Part shown: positions 39,217-54,388 of the stretch, in pieces
Layout: every line of letters begins with the position of its first letter
Position numbering within the stretch: position 1 is the stretch's first letter
NCBI RefSeq assembly: GCF_947242115.1
Contig: NC_074720.1
Coordinates: 32,216,645-32,280,644, forward strand
Source: Biomphalaria glabrata
Lineage: Eukaryota; Mollusca; Gastropoda; Planorbidae
Reading direction: 5' to 3'
Length of the DNA: 64,000 bases
The notes under the pieces: model-generated
Seen by the model: only the letters and a program-made list of their open reading frames with translations
Told to the model about the DNA's origin: nothing
The model's database searches: none
Translations under genes and position numbers: made by a program

Positions 39217-40580
39217 GTTTATTTTACAAGTCAAGAATATTTCTTCAAAAAATCTTAGTCTCAAGTCCATGCGTCCTTAACTTTGACTAACTCCTAGACT
39301 TCGACTGACAATAGCGGTTGGCAGGGTTCATACTAATATTTATGGTTCTTTTTGTCTAGAAAGGCAATGGATGCGCCCAGATGAAACACTGGTTTTGATT
39401 TCGTGTTGAGACAGGGCAGAATCTGGTGTGGCTAATCAAGCCAATTCTAGAGAGGCAGACTTTGCCACAATTATTGCATGTGTATGCATCTGTTTCAGGG
39501 CTATACGACAGGGCAGCTTTTTTTTTTCCCTCTTGATTAAGGCCTCTTTCTTGTTTTCGTTATCAGCGAGGATCCTTCTAGCACAAACAGTCTCCATGCA
39601 CTCCGGTCTTTAGCTTTTTCTTCCCACAAACTTTCTTTGATGCCTGTGGCTCTCATGTCTCGCTTGCAGACATCTCTATAGGTAAGTCTTGGGCGGCCCT
39701 TGGGTCTGACTCCCTCCACAAGATCAGCATAAAAAATATCTTTCGGGATTCTACCATCTGGCATGCGGGTGACAAGTTCCAGCCAACGTAGTCTTCTTTG
39801 TGTCAAGAGAGCATACATGCTGTTCATATTGGCCAATCTTAAAACTTCCTGGTTGGTGACATGATCCCTCCAAGAGATGCGCATTATACGTCTCATGCTA
39901 TTCAATCTTGGTACATATATGTTGACTTGCTTTCACTTCCATAGAGAAGAGTGCTCATAACACAGGCATTGTAGACTAGGATTTTGGTTGCTGTGGTCAA
40001 TTTGGCATTTTCCAAGACGCGCTTGGAGAGTTTTGCCAATGCTGTAGTAGCTTTTCCTATTCTTTTTGTCAGCTCAATGTCTAAATCTAGGTTACTGGCA
40101 AGTGTTGATCCATAGTAGGTAAATTCCTGCACCACCAATATGTATAACAGGTATTTAAACGACGTCTTGTGCCAGAATTTTGGTCTTGGAGAGACTTATT
40201 GTAAGGCTAAACTCTTGACAAGCAACTGTCAAAGCATTCACTAGCTTCAGTAGATTTCTTATGAATGAGATATGAGGGCCGCGTCATTGGCGAACAGCAG
40301 CTCCCTAATCAAGATACGACGTCTTTTCGTTTTGGCTTCAAGACGTGGCAGGTTATAAAGCCTTCAATCGGATCTACTGTGGATATATATTCCATCTTCC
40401 CTAGATATAAAAGCACTGGTTAGTAAGACTGAAAAGAAGATGACAAATAGTGTTGGAGCGTGTACTGTTTGTTTCACAAGTCTCGAATATTTCTTTAAAA
40501 AAAAATTATGTCTCAAGTCCATGCCTCCTTTACTTTGACTAACTCCTAGACTTTGGCTGACAATGGCAGCTGCCAGATTT
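39217..40580. repeat. Direct repeats flanking the LINE, unit 3
   Basis: The left copy lies at about 39217-39320 and the right copy at about 40466-40577. The left copy reads AAGTCAAGAATATTTCTTC, one change away from the other units. Confidence 0.6.
39345..40460 (-). mobile_element. LINE tail, unit 3
   Basis: It has the same parts as the unit 2 copy. Here the RRLRWLELV to CKRDMRATG stretch is open without a break over 122 codons (39537-39905), longer than in unit 2, so the unit 2 break is private. The zinc-finger region lies near 39440. Confidence 0.82.
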
Positions 40581-41145
40581 TATAGTTTAAAAAAGGTCTA
40601 AAGGACAAGTGGGTGACTGCGGTAGCAATATATCATAGCTATATTAAACTTTAAAGTATATCTGTTTAAAAAATGTAGAGTATTATTTTAAAATTATATT
40701 AGGAACAAATTTTAATCAAACTTCTATATATTTAAATACATCAAATACTTCTGCATCGTTATACATTTACACATGAATTGTATAGACATATTTTTTTAGA
40801 ATATTAGTTCAACTAATTTAATCTTTAGAATGTCCGTTCCCACTTTTTATTTATTATTAGTAAATATTTAAATAATTTGTCAGAGTCTGTCATTTGGAAA
40901 CTATAACTAGTTGTAAGTGATCAAAAACTAACAAAATTTGCATATCGGGACAAATCCTAGCTCAATAGCGAATAGCCAATTTTATAAGTTATATATTCTT
41001 TTAAAATGTTGGAATAAAACGTAAATCTCCATTGTAACTATCTATTTCCATTTATCTATTCTTTAAAATAGTTATTTTAAATAGAGAGGGAAGGGCAGTG
41101 ATACACTATTGACACACTCTCATAATGCCTACACAAACATCTACT

Positions 41146-41436
41146 TCATTCAGCTTTGTTCCCCACAATCCCCTGCTCTTTCTTCAGCTGACCGTGACGT
41201 TGTCCACTGCGGCGGCGGTTGACTAACGCGTACAGAGAAAACAAAAGATTGTTGACATTCTTATCAGAGACACTCAGCACTTCAATCGCCATTATGGTCA
41301 TCCTTGCGTAGTAAAAAATTCTTACAGCTGTCCAAACCTTGGTCGTCTGCTGACGTATGTACCCCCGAACAATGGCGTCTCCGATTGTCATACACTGGTC
41401 AAAAACTTCAAAGACAATTAGGAAGGAGTGTCTCAC
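41146..41436 (-). other. Conserved upstream block B, unit 3
   Basis: The same 96-codon frame is present, with FYYARM in place of FCYARM. Confidence 0.4.
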
Positions 41437-41707
41437 CTGTAGCTTTCATAAATTCGACCAATCACAAAACATTTTACTAAAACACCCACAGGTATGTAGG
41501 AGGGGCTTACAGCCATCGGCTGACTATATCAACTTTCACAGTTCAAGTTACAGTACATTCTCTTAATCAAAATAGTGATCTCTCTTTGCGAACTTTAAGT
41601 GTTGTGGTTCTACATTGTTTGTGTTCTATTTCTTGGATTTATTTTCGTACTGTTGGGATCTACATCAGCATTTATTGTCTGATAGCTCAATTCTGATCTA
41701 TTCTACA

Positions 41708-43821
<2,114 letters not shown>

Positions 43822-44865
43822 ATGTCAAGGTGGATTCCTTTTGACCAAACGAAAGACTGTTCTCTTTGCTTCAAGCCATATGTGACGTCATAGCCAGGAC
43901 TTGAAACTTAATTGTAAATTTGTATATAATATAATCTCTGTACCACAGATCATCAATTATTCTAATAAAGTTTTTGTCTTTTAAATCTTTAAAAAAAATC
44001 TTTGTTTTGTTTCATTTTGTTATTGTTGTTATTGTTTTTTTTAAATAATTTTTTTTTTAGTTTGAATGTTCATTGGAAACATCTATTAATAACAAAATAA
44101 ATTTTAGAAAAAACATTTAACAATAGTATTTCATCATACTTCTAAGTACAACACAAATGTACGTCACTCTGTATTAAATCAGAGGATTTATTGAGAATGC
44201 GTTGCTAGAAACGCTTACAAAAAATAATTCTTTGCTCCTAAATAAAAGTTTATTGTCTAAACATCTAATGAACACATTTAATTACAAATCATTGTCTTTC
44301 TTTAGAGTGAATCAATAACACGATAAACTTCCCCAAAGTTTAAAAAGTGAGCCTGATTTTATCCATATAGTAAAGACACATACTTATACATATATATAAT
44401 AACATTCTCTTTTGCAGTTATTATTAATACTGCATTAAGTTAAGGGTTAAATCAGTAAAGATCAAATGAAAAAAAAAACAAAATAAAATTGTCAATATCA
44501 GACTTTAATAACTTGTAATGATTTTTAAAATAATGAAATTCTGATAGATGGTTGTTCATTGTGGTGTTGTATCAGTAGTAAAATATACGCGTGGTGCAAG
44601 GAAATAGTAAATGTTTATTTTAAGCTTAACATAGCTTTGTTTGATCGCTAGTTGAACTTTGATTAATTAATCCCTTAAAAAAATCATTAAATAAAAATTT
44701 ATGTCAATTATTACTTAAAGAAACAAAATAGAACAAATTAAAAAGTGATTTGACTGTCAACCCCTCCCCCCCAGCTCACATATTTAAAAAAGTAAAACTT
44801 GTACTCCAGTTTAAACTACATGTTATATATTTATACTCTCCATTCTAGTATTGTTATTGTGTAGC

Positions 44866-44970
44866 AGACAGTAGTTGGTGAAATGAAAAGATACTTGGAT
44901 GTTGTACTGGTTACATGACATCGTAGTTAGCTATATGTCATAGAAAAAGATAATCTGTCAATCATCTAAA
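44866..44970 (+). mobile_element. Old SINE 3' remnant, unit 3
   Basis: This is the unit 3 copy of 15890-16000. Confidence 0.6.
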
Positions 44971-45421
44971 CAGGTTAATATCAATAATAATAATTCTCTA
45001 TTGTAAAAGAAATAATATTATATTATTGATTTTATAGTTTCCGATAAATAGTTGGGTACGGTTATTTAATCAGTCGTCTAACTTATTTTTTTAATGCATA
45101 GTTTGTAAGCATTTTATTACAAAAATACTTTGGTGTAGTAGAATATGTCCACATTAACCCCCCCACACACACATTAACGCCCCCCCCCCCACTTACACAA
45201 ATCTTAGTACATTAATCTTTTATTTTTAAATTTAACATTAAAGCAGAAAAAAAAAGATTCAAATCTTGTAAAAAAATTGGAAGTACCAAAACATTTAATG
45301 AATAAAGTATTAATTTCAAATCATATGTATTTAAAAAAAAAAGTTATAACTTTAGAAACTGGGCAGTTTTCTCCAGTCATAACTCTCAACCCTCACCCTC
45401 GTACAAAAACAGACTCATACA

Positions 45422-45742
45422 CACACACTTGTTTTATTTAGGTTCTTTTTGACGCTCCGTGACTTAAACAGACAGTGAACTATACCGACAAAAACATCTA
45501 CGTGTTAGAGACCTGGCGTTGACATTCATGGTGTCCTGTACCATTGAACAATAACTTCATTAAATGTATTACGTGGCCAATTCTTAAGTCAACATTCCTA
45601 CACAGCCTAAACAAAAATAAGATAAGCTATGTCGACTGTGTGCTTTGAATGTCTACCAGTACACTTGGAACTGTAACTTGGATTCTTTTGCTGGACATTA
45701 GCCAAATAAATGATAGTATTGTCCAGAGCATCAAGAGATTTA
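45422..45742 (+). repeat. Dispersed block S2, unit 3
   Basis: This is the equivalent of 16450-16770 and nearly identical. Confidence 0.5.
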
Positions 45743-45905
45743 TGTCATCATTTTGCAGAAAGCATGAAAGGGTACTAATTTCTTTAGCAGATTCCCGTAT
45801 ATGCAGTCCAGACCTTTGTAGTTCCTTCTTAACTATATTAATTGGGTACAGGAGCTTTGACCAGAATTCCAGATAGGCAAAAAAATTCTTAATTTTCCAC
45901 TGCAT
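45743..45905 (-). mobile_element. hAT/ZMYM-like transposase fragment, unit 3
   Basis: This is the same fragment, with INIVKKELQ as in unit 2. Confidence 0.5.
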
Positions 45906-45916
45906 GAAGAAGATTC

Positions 45917-47220
45917 TGTGCTAATATTATATGGCATTACGTCATTGTTGGTTGTTTATGTTTTGTGCGAAAGCAAAAGGATTCAGAGTATACAAAAGTT
46001 ATGCTCGATTTTAGAATTACTCCGATAAGTGGACTGCCGTATTCACCATTACAACTGCTGACGAGTAGAAGACTCAGGGAATTATTCCAGCTGATCACAA
46101 ACTATTGAAACCATTGGTAGCTGAAAATGCAGAGACATTACTTAACGAACGACAGATGAAAAGCTAAGTGAAATACGATGCAAAAGCAAGACTACCTAAA
46201 GATTTTTCTGTCGGAGAGTTCGTCTAGGTCAAACGTGGCAGAAAGCAGTTGTCATAAAAAAAAATTCAGCACCCACTTACATCATAAAGACAAACAATGG
46301 AAAAACATACAGAAGAAATCAACGCTTTTTAAATAAGAGTTTCGATGAAGACATCTCTGGGTACTATGATACCGATGAAGACAATGAACTGCAAACTGTT
46401 GCAACAAACGAAACAGACAGTTATAGACCAACGTCTAGAGAACTTGTTCAGTCAAGACAACCAGAAGTGGACGAATTGTTAAAGTTCCTAGTAGACAGTG
46501 CCGGTCGCAGTGGGCGCCGCGCTTTCATAGGCCCCGCGCTAATTCCAAGTGTACATTATTAAATTAAACAATTATAACGTATATAAAAAACAGGGTTTTC
46601 GCAACCTCCTGATTTTCCAGGGCCTCCAGGAAATCTCATGAAAAGGCAAAATATACGATAAAGTCCTGAACTTTTTTTGAATTTATTCAAATCTCCTGAA
46701 GAATAGACGAAATTGACATTTTGGGGTGCCAATAAATAAAAAGTGGCATTGCGAGCTTTCATTTGATAAAAATTTATTGCAAAAGCAAAAGTAGGCCTAT
46801 TTTCTAATAACAATAAATAATTTTGACATTATGCTTATCCCTACCCAGACTAGGCCCCGCGAGATCCGTTTCGCATTGGGCCCCGCAAATGCTAGGGCCG
46901 GCCCTGCTAGTAGATATCACTATTAAGAACTTTAAAAGGAAGGGTGTGATAATAACTTCAATAGGAAGGATGTATTAATATTATATGATATTACGTCATT
47001 ATTTTTTGTTTATGTTTAGTGCGAAAGCAAAGGGATTAGATGTAAATAAAAAGAGAGTTTCCATTGGATTGAGGAAAGATGAATAAAGGGGTAATAACTC
47101 GAGTGTGAAGTTTAATTCTGAAATTATAGACGCCAAACCCGAATAATGGACAATTTTAGCATTGTTAAGAAAAACTTTTAGTTATACTCGATTCTGTAAA
47201 TTTTGCTTCAAGGTTAATTA
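45917..47220 (+). mobile_element. Ty3/Gypsy fossil spanning the unit 3/4 junction
   Basis: This is the fourth copy of the same fossil, with its LTR-like start at 45917, integrase-tail remnant from 46023, MITE at 46496-46906 and downstream LTR-like segment. It shares small variants with the unit 3 copy against units 1 and 2. It is broken. Confidence 0.7.
46496..46906. mobile_element. hAT MITE, unit 4 copy
   Basis: This copy is 411 bp and shares the one-base deletion with unit 3. The 8-bp target duplication is intact. Confidence 0.85.
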
Positions 47221-47222
47221 GT

Positions 47223-47747
47223 GACCTGGGTTCGAATCTTGGTGGAGTCTGGGATTTTGAATTTCTGCATTTTTAGGGTGCTCCTGAGTCTACCCAACAC
47301 TAATGAAAGTAAAGGCGGTAGGCCGTTAACCGTGGGCCAAAGGTATTATCTTTTTTTTAAATCTTGCTTGTTAGATCTTTACTTTGTACCGAGGACTCTG
47401 AATGTCGTTAATCATTAACTTTACTTTATACTTATGATGTTAACAAAGAAAAAAAAAAGAAGAGAAGGAAAATCCCTAAATTTTGGAAATGCATATTCTT
47501 CATTGGGAAGGGGCTGTGGCTGAGTGCCTGCCTTCCAGAACCAGGGAACTGGGTTCGAATCTTGGGGAAGTCTGGGTTTTTGAATTTCTGCATTTTTAGG
47601 ATGCTCCTGAGTCTACCCAACACTAATGGGTACTTAGCTTTAATTAATGAAAGTAAAGGCGGTTGGTCGTTAACCGTGGGCCAAAGAAACAGATGACCTA
47701 ATTATAGACGCTAATGTCTGAAATGGAAAGTTACATCTTTACTTTAC
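47223..47747 (+). mobile_element. Two SINE copies, unit 4
   Basis: This is the unit 4 equivalent, with the fuller copy starting near 47505. It differs little from unit 1. Confidence 0.8.
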
Positions 47748-48454
47748 TCATTCCTTATATTCTTATTATTATTATATATTATATTCTTATGAGGCCCTAT
47801 TATTTATTTTAGGTTCAAAAGGAATTAAATGCTAAGAAAACTTTTTTTTCTGTTCAATATTATAAGTAGCTGGATCATGTCTCCCTGTGTTCGTCTGTGT
47901 GTTGGTGTACTTGATAGTATTTTAAAATAATTATATATATTTCTGATGGTCTTTGTTATTATTAAAGTATTTTGATTATAGAAACCAAATGCATCATTAA
48001 CACTATGAAGATAAAAATGTATCATCTTTGTGAATTTTAAAAGCTATGCTGTATGGTTATAACTAGTTACTATTTTTTTAATTAGGTTTAAAATAGAAAA
48101 AAATGATGTATTATCAAATATCAATGAGAAAGTACTTTCTGTTCTCTTGAAAATTATATTCATTTTTTTAATAAATGGCATTACGTCACTTTTTTCCCTA
48201 CTTATATTTTTATAATTTTTTTCATTTTAATTTTACGTGACACATAAATATCTACAGAAAAAAAAATAAAAACAAAAAATAAAAATAAAAAAAAAATTAA
48301 TTTAAAGAAAAATACTTTATTGGAATATTGTATCTCAAGTTATTTGATATTTCATTATATACAATGCACATGTAGTTTTATGTCATGTTATGTCACACAG
48401 GGCTTTCACCAAAGAAATCTCTTGTGTGGAAACAAAGAACTTGACCTTTGACAT

Positions 48455-50952
48455 TTAAATAAAGCGTTGTTCTGCAGACGACAAAACAAAAAGAAGAAAT
48501 TGAAACATCACGTTTGGACAAAAAGTATTTTTAAACATACAAAAAAAAATATTTAATCTCTAGATATTATAGACTGATAGCGTCATGGATGACTTAAGTA
48601 TTCTTTTTACTGAGTTATTGTTCCTAATGAATATAATTATTTCCCTTAGCACATTGCCTGAGAACAAGGCCGACAATTTTAAAACTGAAACTAAAAGAAA
48701 GATGACATACGAATAGAATACTTGTATATTACCTTTAAGTTTGGCTATCCTGTGTGAGAAACAAGATTCCTCCATCAAGAAGATGAGTTCAAAGATGGAC
48801 AATCTTTCTTCAGGTTGATATTCTAAAAGATTGGTCAAAATGAGTCTGAAACACGTTAAAACAAAAAACGACATTATAAGGCTATACTAAACATTTTATT
48901 AAACAATACCAGATATTAAAATGGACACGTTGTGAATTTGGGAAGCGTGGTCGAGAGGCTAAGTACGCTTGAAATTGGCTTGGCTAACTATGAAGGTGGC
49001 TCGAGGTTCGACACCTGATTCAAGCAGAATTGTGTTTACTGAGCGCCTAAAGGCAGTATGGAAAAACCTTCTCCTAGATACTCCCCTCCTCCCACTGGTC
49101 CACAAATAAGATTAGATCATAGCGCTCTGAGCATGCTATAAGCATGAAAGTAGCGCTATATAAAAGCTATAACTTCACATTTTTAAATAATGCACTTGCA
49201 TGTATTTAATTAAATAGCTTCTTTTAAATTTCAGAATTAATGTCGCAATAATGCATAATTTTTATGAGGTTCGATGGAAAAATGCTAAATATATTTATGT
49301 ATGTAGGTCTTATATTTGTTTGACTTACCTGTCTATACTAGTAGGCGACAACTTAGTTCTGACTGTTTCCATCATTGGTTCCATGGTGTCTTGATTCAAA
49401 ACATTCACTTTGAAAACCATACACCAGTACACTACCCCAAGAGCGAACATGTCACACTGTAAAGAAACAAATAGATATAATTTTAATTACTGCTAAACTG
49501 TAAATTTAATTCAATTATATTTTTAAGGGAAAATTATATAATTTGTCGTCTCAGGGTCCAGGTTTGTAAACACATTTCAGCATAATAAAAAGTTATAAAC
49601 TATGGGGATTAGGTTTTTACATGAGTAAATTATACATGTAATATATTTTATAGTTAATAATTAATTAACTCTCCCCCACCCCAACAACTCCCTTATCAAG
49701 GAAACACCTAAAATCTAATTTAAAAATCTACAATCGCTACAATTAGATTTTTTTATTCGATTTTAGGTGTGTTTCCTTGATTAGGGGGTTGTTGGGGGGG
49801 GGGGAGAGTTAATTATCTATTTATTGTTGAAGTGTCTTATACTAATTGACAAAAGTTTTTTATCGTGATACTCATAATGGGGCTTAAGAGTTTTAAACTA
49901 CTGTGGAAATTATATTATATATATAAAATGATGGTTATCTTATTTAAAGATAACTGGCAGTATACAAAATGATCTTCACTAATTTATTACCAAATGTAAC
50001 AAACACGGACATGTCCAAGTCTCCAAGGGTTACCAGACTGGACATGCTATATTAACAATAAATTAATGGGCGATTCTGTTTTACTTCACATGTGTAATAT
50101 AAACAAGTTTTCGTGCACACATCAGAATCTTCTTTCTCTTTCTCTCTCTATATATATACTATTCTACCTAATTAAATATTAAACTCTAAGCTATCCATTT
50201 AAAAGGAAAGGGATATAAGTAAGAATATGACAAAAAATATTTATTTAGCTAAGTTATCGTTCGTTAGTTTAAGAAAGTTTGCGAATATTTATATGACAAT
50301 TATAATTAAATCTAAAGGAGCTTTAAAAATATGGTAAAAAATGACTTACTTTAAAAGGGTCAAATGGCCTCTTTAAAAACTGTTCTGGGGACATGTACAC
50401 GACAGTTCCTTTTCTTTTGGTCGCCATTGTATCCTCAGTGGGCAAGATATCCGATAAACCGAAATCAGCAATGAGAATTTTCTTTTCTGTGATCAAAATG
50501 TTGTCCGTTTTCAAGTCTCTGTGAGCAACTTTTTTGTTATGGAGATAGTTAACTGCTGCACACAGCTGCACAAAGTATTCATCACTCATCTCCTGATGAA
50601 TGGAAGGCAGTACCTTGGTCAGAGTGCCATCTTCGTAGAATGGCATCACATAAGCGAAGTACCGAGGAAAGGATCCCATGAAATCCATGCTCATGATAAA
50701 AGGATGGTGGATCGTGGCGAGTACTGCAACTTCAGATAAGAAATGCTTTACGATTTTTTTATCATCATAAGTGCTGTCTTTGTAATAAGCTTTGATGACT
50801 TTCTTGACGTTGTGGTCTAGTTTGGATGTGACTTGAAAAACTTTGATCGGGTAATTGTAGTGAAGCAGTGTGCCCACCTCGAAGTGATGTACTTGGCATA
50901 TTTCTTTCTGGTAGTTTTGAAGTTCCAGTGTTTTTCTTTCCAGATGATACAT
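48455..50952 (-). CDS. Kinase A, four exons, intact (unit 4)
   Basis: The exons are 50952-50350, 49456-49329, 48845-48733 and 48471-48455, giving 286 residues. Exon 1 differs from unit 1 by one synonymous base (ATT/ATC in PIKVFQ), so the encoded exon 1 protein is identical. Exon 3 has one conservative change (FELIF for FKLIF). The last exon differs at two bases but still encodes EQRFI and a stop. All catalytic residues described for the unit 1 copy are present. Confidence 0.85.
48940..49172 (+). mobile_element. SINE in kinase A intron 2, unit 4
   Basis: This is an equivalent copy to 2921-3153. The unit 3 copy is absent because it lay inside the 1065-bp deletion. Confidence 0.75.
49659..49818. 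repeat. Foldback repeat, unit 4
   Basis: This is the same hairpin, with an expanded G run in the right arm compared with unit 1. Confidence 0.7.
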
Positions 50953-51147
50953 TTTAAAATAGAATTGGAGAACACAGATATCCGAAAATAGAGGATGAAT
51001 TAAATTCCTACAATACGAAAACACTAAGTCCCAAAGAAATAAGAACACAAATATAATAAGTCCAACACTTGTATTTCTCAAAGAGAGCTCAAAGCTAATG
51101 TAAGAGGAGGTACAGTGATAAATGATAGAGTTAATTTTTTAAATTGA

Positions 51148-51218
51148 TTTTTATAGCCAAGTGAGCTCCTCCCACAATCCTTGAGCTACAAATGTTTAAT
51201 TTTACGTCATGTGATTGG
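51148..51218 (-). promoter_or_regulatory. Kinase A promoter, unit 4
   Basis: It has the same elements as unit 1 at the same spacing: TATA at 51155-51148 and CCAAT at 51218-51214. It serves an intact kinase A. Confidence 0.55.
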
Positions 51219-51224
51219 CTGAAA

Positions 51225-51660
51225 GCTGAAGGTGCGCCAAACTATCCTCGTTGTCTTTGAAGTTTTTGACCAGTGGATGACACTTGGAGACTCCATTGTT
51301 CAGAGGTACATACGTCAGCAGACGACCAAGGTTTGGGCTGCTGTCATAATTTGTTGCTTTGCAAGGATGAACACATTAGTGATTGAAGGACCGACAATGT
51401 CAACAATCTTTTGTTTTCTCGAGACGACTTAGTGACCAGTTGCAGTGGACACCGTCTCGGTCAGTCGGAGAAAGAGCAGGGGATTGCGGGGAACAAAAGG
51501 ACAGTATCAGATGTTTATGTAAGCATTGAGAAAGCGTATCGAAAATGTCACCCGCTCCTTACCCAAATACATTTCGTGTGCGGTAAGCATGGAAGGACAA
51601 GGTTAAAGAATTTTAAAAATATGTTACAATGTTCGTTTTAAAAAAAGAAATGCCAATGTT
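51225..51660 (+). other. Conserved upstream block A, unit 4
   Basis: This is equivalent to 5205-5640 and nearly identical. It shares the GTCAGTCGG variant with unit 3. Confidence 0.45.
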
Positions 51661-52487
51661 GCATAGTATATTTAAAGTATTATAACTACTAATGTACTAA
51701 CATTTTTGTATCTATTGAAGTAGTAAATTATTTTTTTGTTTATATTATTTAAAAAAATCATTTCTATTGTCTTGCCAAATGTATTTTTTTTAAATCACAT
51801 ATAAATTCGCCTAAAATAAATCAAAATTAATATAGTCATTTCGAAGTAAAATGTTCAACTGTTAATTAAGTAAAGATGTGTGCCCCTGTCGTGTGTACGT
51901 TGAGAGCTCTTTATTAAGCTTCACGTGATGCTATCTTCACTGGCAAATGTTATGGACCAAAAAAAACAACTATTTACGGCTTTTTTCTAATATATTGTTT
52001 GCCAATGGGTGTACATTTATAACTAAAATCTTCATCTAAAAATAGCTCTCTATAAATGGGAATAACGACTAAAATTGTCAATCATTGTACTTTACCTATG
52101 GAATTGTGATATTTAAAAAAACTTTCACTTAATGGGTTAACAGTTTTATTTTGACCCAGCTCAAGTTACGTGTTTCTTTGTTACATCTCTTTAATAGTTA
52201 AAAAAAACACTTTCTTTTTTTCTTTCATCAAGATGGCACTATAACTTCATGACATACAATATTTAAAGTCCAATATATTTTATAAGCAATAAAACGTTGA
52301 AAATTAAATGTAAGACAATTTCAAACAAGGTTACAAAGAAAGTTTGTGTGGAAACACAAAGTCAGAATCGAATCGGTCCCCGAAGTGGTCCACCCAGGCA
52401 GGTAAAAGGGAAAGTTTCAATATTTTCAGAAAGAACACCAGAATGAAATTATATCAAATAGAAATACCGTTGTATTTATTAAAATAC

Positions 52488-53395
52488 TGTTACGTATTTC
52501 TGAATCTTCTGGCTAAATGTACTAGTAGGCACACAAATAAAAACACTGCAAAGAACTTGACGACTAAACTCTCAGCTTCATATAACTTTATTGACTATTA
52601 ACTCTAACAATTTGTTACTGTAACATGTAGCATAGAAGACTGTACAATATCTGTCAGTTTACAGTTAGCTATACTTCGTTGCAATTCATCTCTTCACTTC
52701 GTTGCAATTCATCTCTTCTCAACTTGCATCGAGTCGTATTCCACTGAACAGACCAACGACACACTTCCCAGTGTCGCTCCAGGTCTCCCAAAGCTGAACC
52801 AAGTCGTACTCAAAGTCTACCGAATCAGAGCCGCACACGTCTTACATCGACTGTATCGACTGTAACGGCTCAAGTCCACTGTAGTTCGCTGTATAGACTT
52901 TAACGACAGTAGTCCACTCCAGTTAACTCTACCCTAGTTAACTTGCATCGAGTCGTACACATCTCTCTTCTACTGTCTCGCACAGTAGACAACAGTACCG
53001 ACGACTCACTCACGACTCTATACGACTGACTTTCACATTAACTTTCTGGCTTATATAGAGTCCCTAATCGCTTCTCCAAAGTTGCACAAACACTGCTTGT
53101 ATCTTCTGGAATAACACGCGAGGAAAAGTCACATACTGTCTTTGTTTATACATGTAGATTCCAGAGAACACTTGCTGCAGTGTCATCAAGTCGGGGTCAC
53201 ACGTAGTGACCTCTATCTGTCACTGTTCATAAGTAACTTTCCCCTACTTAGATCTGTTTGTCCCCTGGAACAATACGTGAGGACACGTCACATCCTGTCT
53301 TTGTTTGTACATGTAGATTCCAGAGAATCCTCGCTGCTGTGTCATCTCGCCGGGGTCATACGTTGACCTCTACCTATCACTGTTCATTTGTAACA
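52488..53395 (-). mobile_element. Solo LTR fossil, unit 4
   Basis: This is the same element, about 908 bp, with ends and ATAC flanks intact. The unit 2 copy is missing with the 3.6-kb deletion. Confidence 0.75.
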
Positions 53396-53667
53396 ATACT
53401 TTTGTAAGATTTCTACTTACAAGATGATTCAATTTTTTAAAAAATTGTAGTAGTATAATTAATGTTTTCTATGTATGGTCGATTTTTTTTCCTCAAAATA
53501 ATTTCTAGGAAACCTTTAGCAGTTTATGAGATCATTGTCTACCACCCTCCAACAAAGAAAATCATTTTTTATACTAATATATGGAATTCCAAAAATATTT
53601 AAAAAATGTTTTCTTTGATACGTCACTTAGACCACCCCTCCACCTCCCAGTCAAATTTTACTCTTTC

Positions 53668-53961
53668 CCGCAGACACACAAACTCACAAATTGTTTACTT
53701 TTAGTTTACTTCAATACTCCGTAAACAAACAAATCATTTGCTTAAACAACAAAGAAATCAACATAATAGAGACCCGGCGTAGACTATCGCGGTGTCCAGA
53801 GGAGCCGAACAATAGCTTAATTAGGTACAGCGCGTCAAAGCGCTATCGGCTCGGCCACTCCTATTGCGGTCATTCTTGTCCAGCCTAAATAAAAACGTGT
53901 CAGCTGACCTTAAGTAAACATATACTGTCCACTTCAAACAAGAGATTCACTGAAGTTCCTT
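53668..53961 (+). repeat. Dispersed block S1, unit 4
   Basis: This is the equivalent of 7637-7930 with very few changes. It is absent from unit 2 because of the deletion. Confidence 0.5.
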
Positions 53962-54292
53962 ACTGCGCAAAAAGTTTACGAGATGATAACGTGTTCCGCG
54001 GCATCCACAACGCTCTGTCAAAAATCACATGACAAAGAAAAGGCGCCAAATTATTCAAAGGAATGAGCTTCATTTGCAATTAAATCAGAAGGATATATTT
54101 CATTACTTGAAATACTCAGCTTCTTGAGACACTTGTGTTACATCTGAAAATCTCATCCTGTGATCAGCTTGAGTTTAAATAATTTCTTCTCTTAATATTT
54201 ACAACTTGTGTTTAATTGAAACAGATCTAGTTCATTGTATATTTCTATATACTTCGACTGTGCTTCTATTTACAATTATTTTTAATGTAATT

Positions 54293-54388
54293 GATGGCTA
54301 AGAGGTAAAGCTCTAGATTTCGAATCGGGGGATCAGGGTTCTAAACTGAAACTGACTGGGTTATTTTAATTTTGGGATCTTTGGGCAC
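54293..54388 (+). mobile_element. Old SINE 5' remnant, unit 4
   Basis: This is the unit 4 copy of 8262-8358, one base shorter in the B-box-like region. Confidence 0.65.
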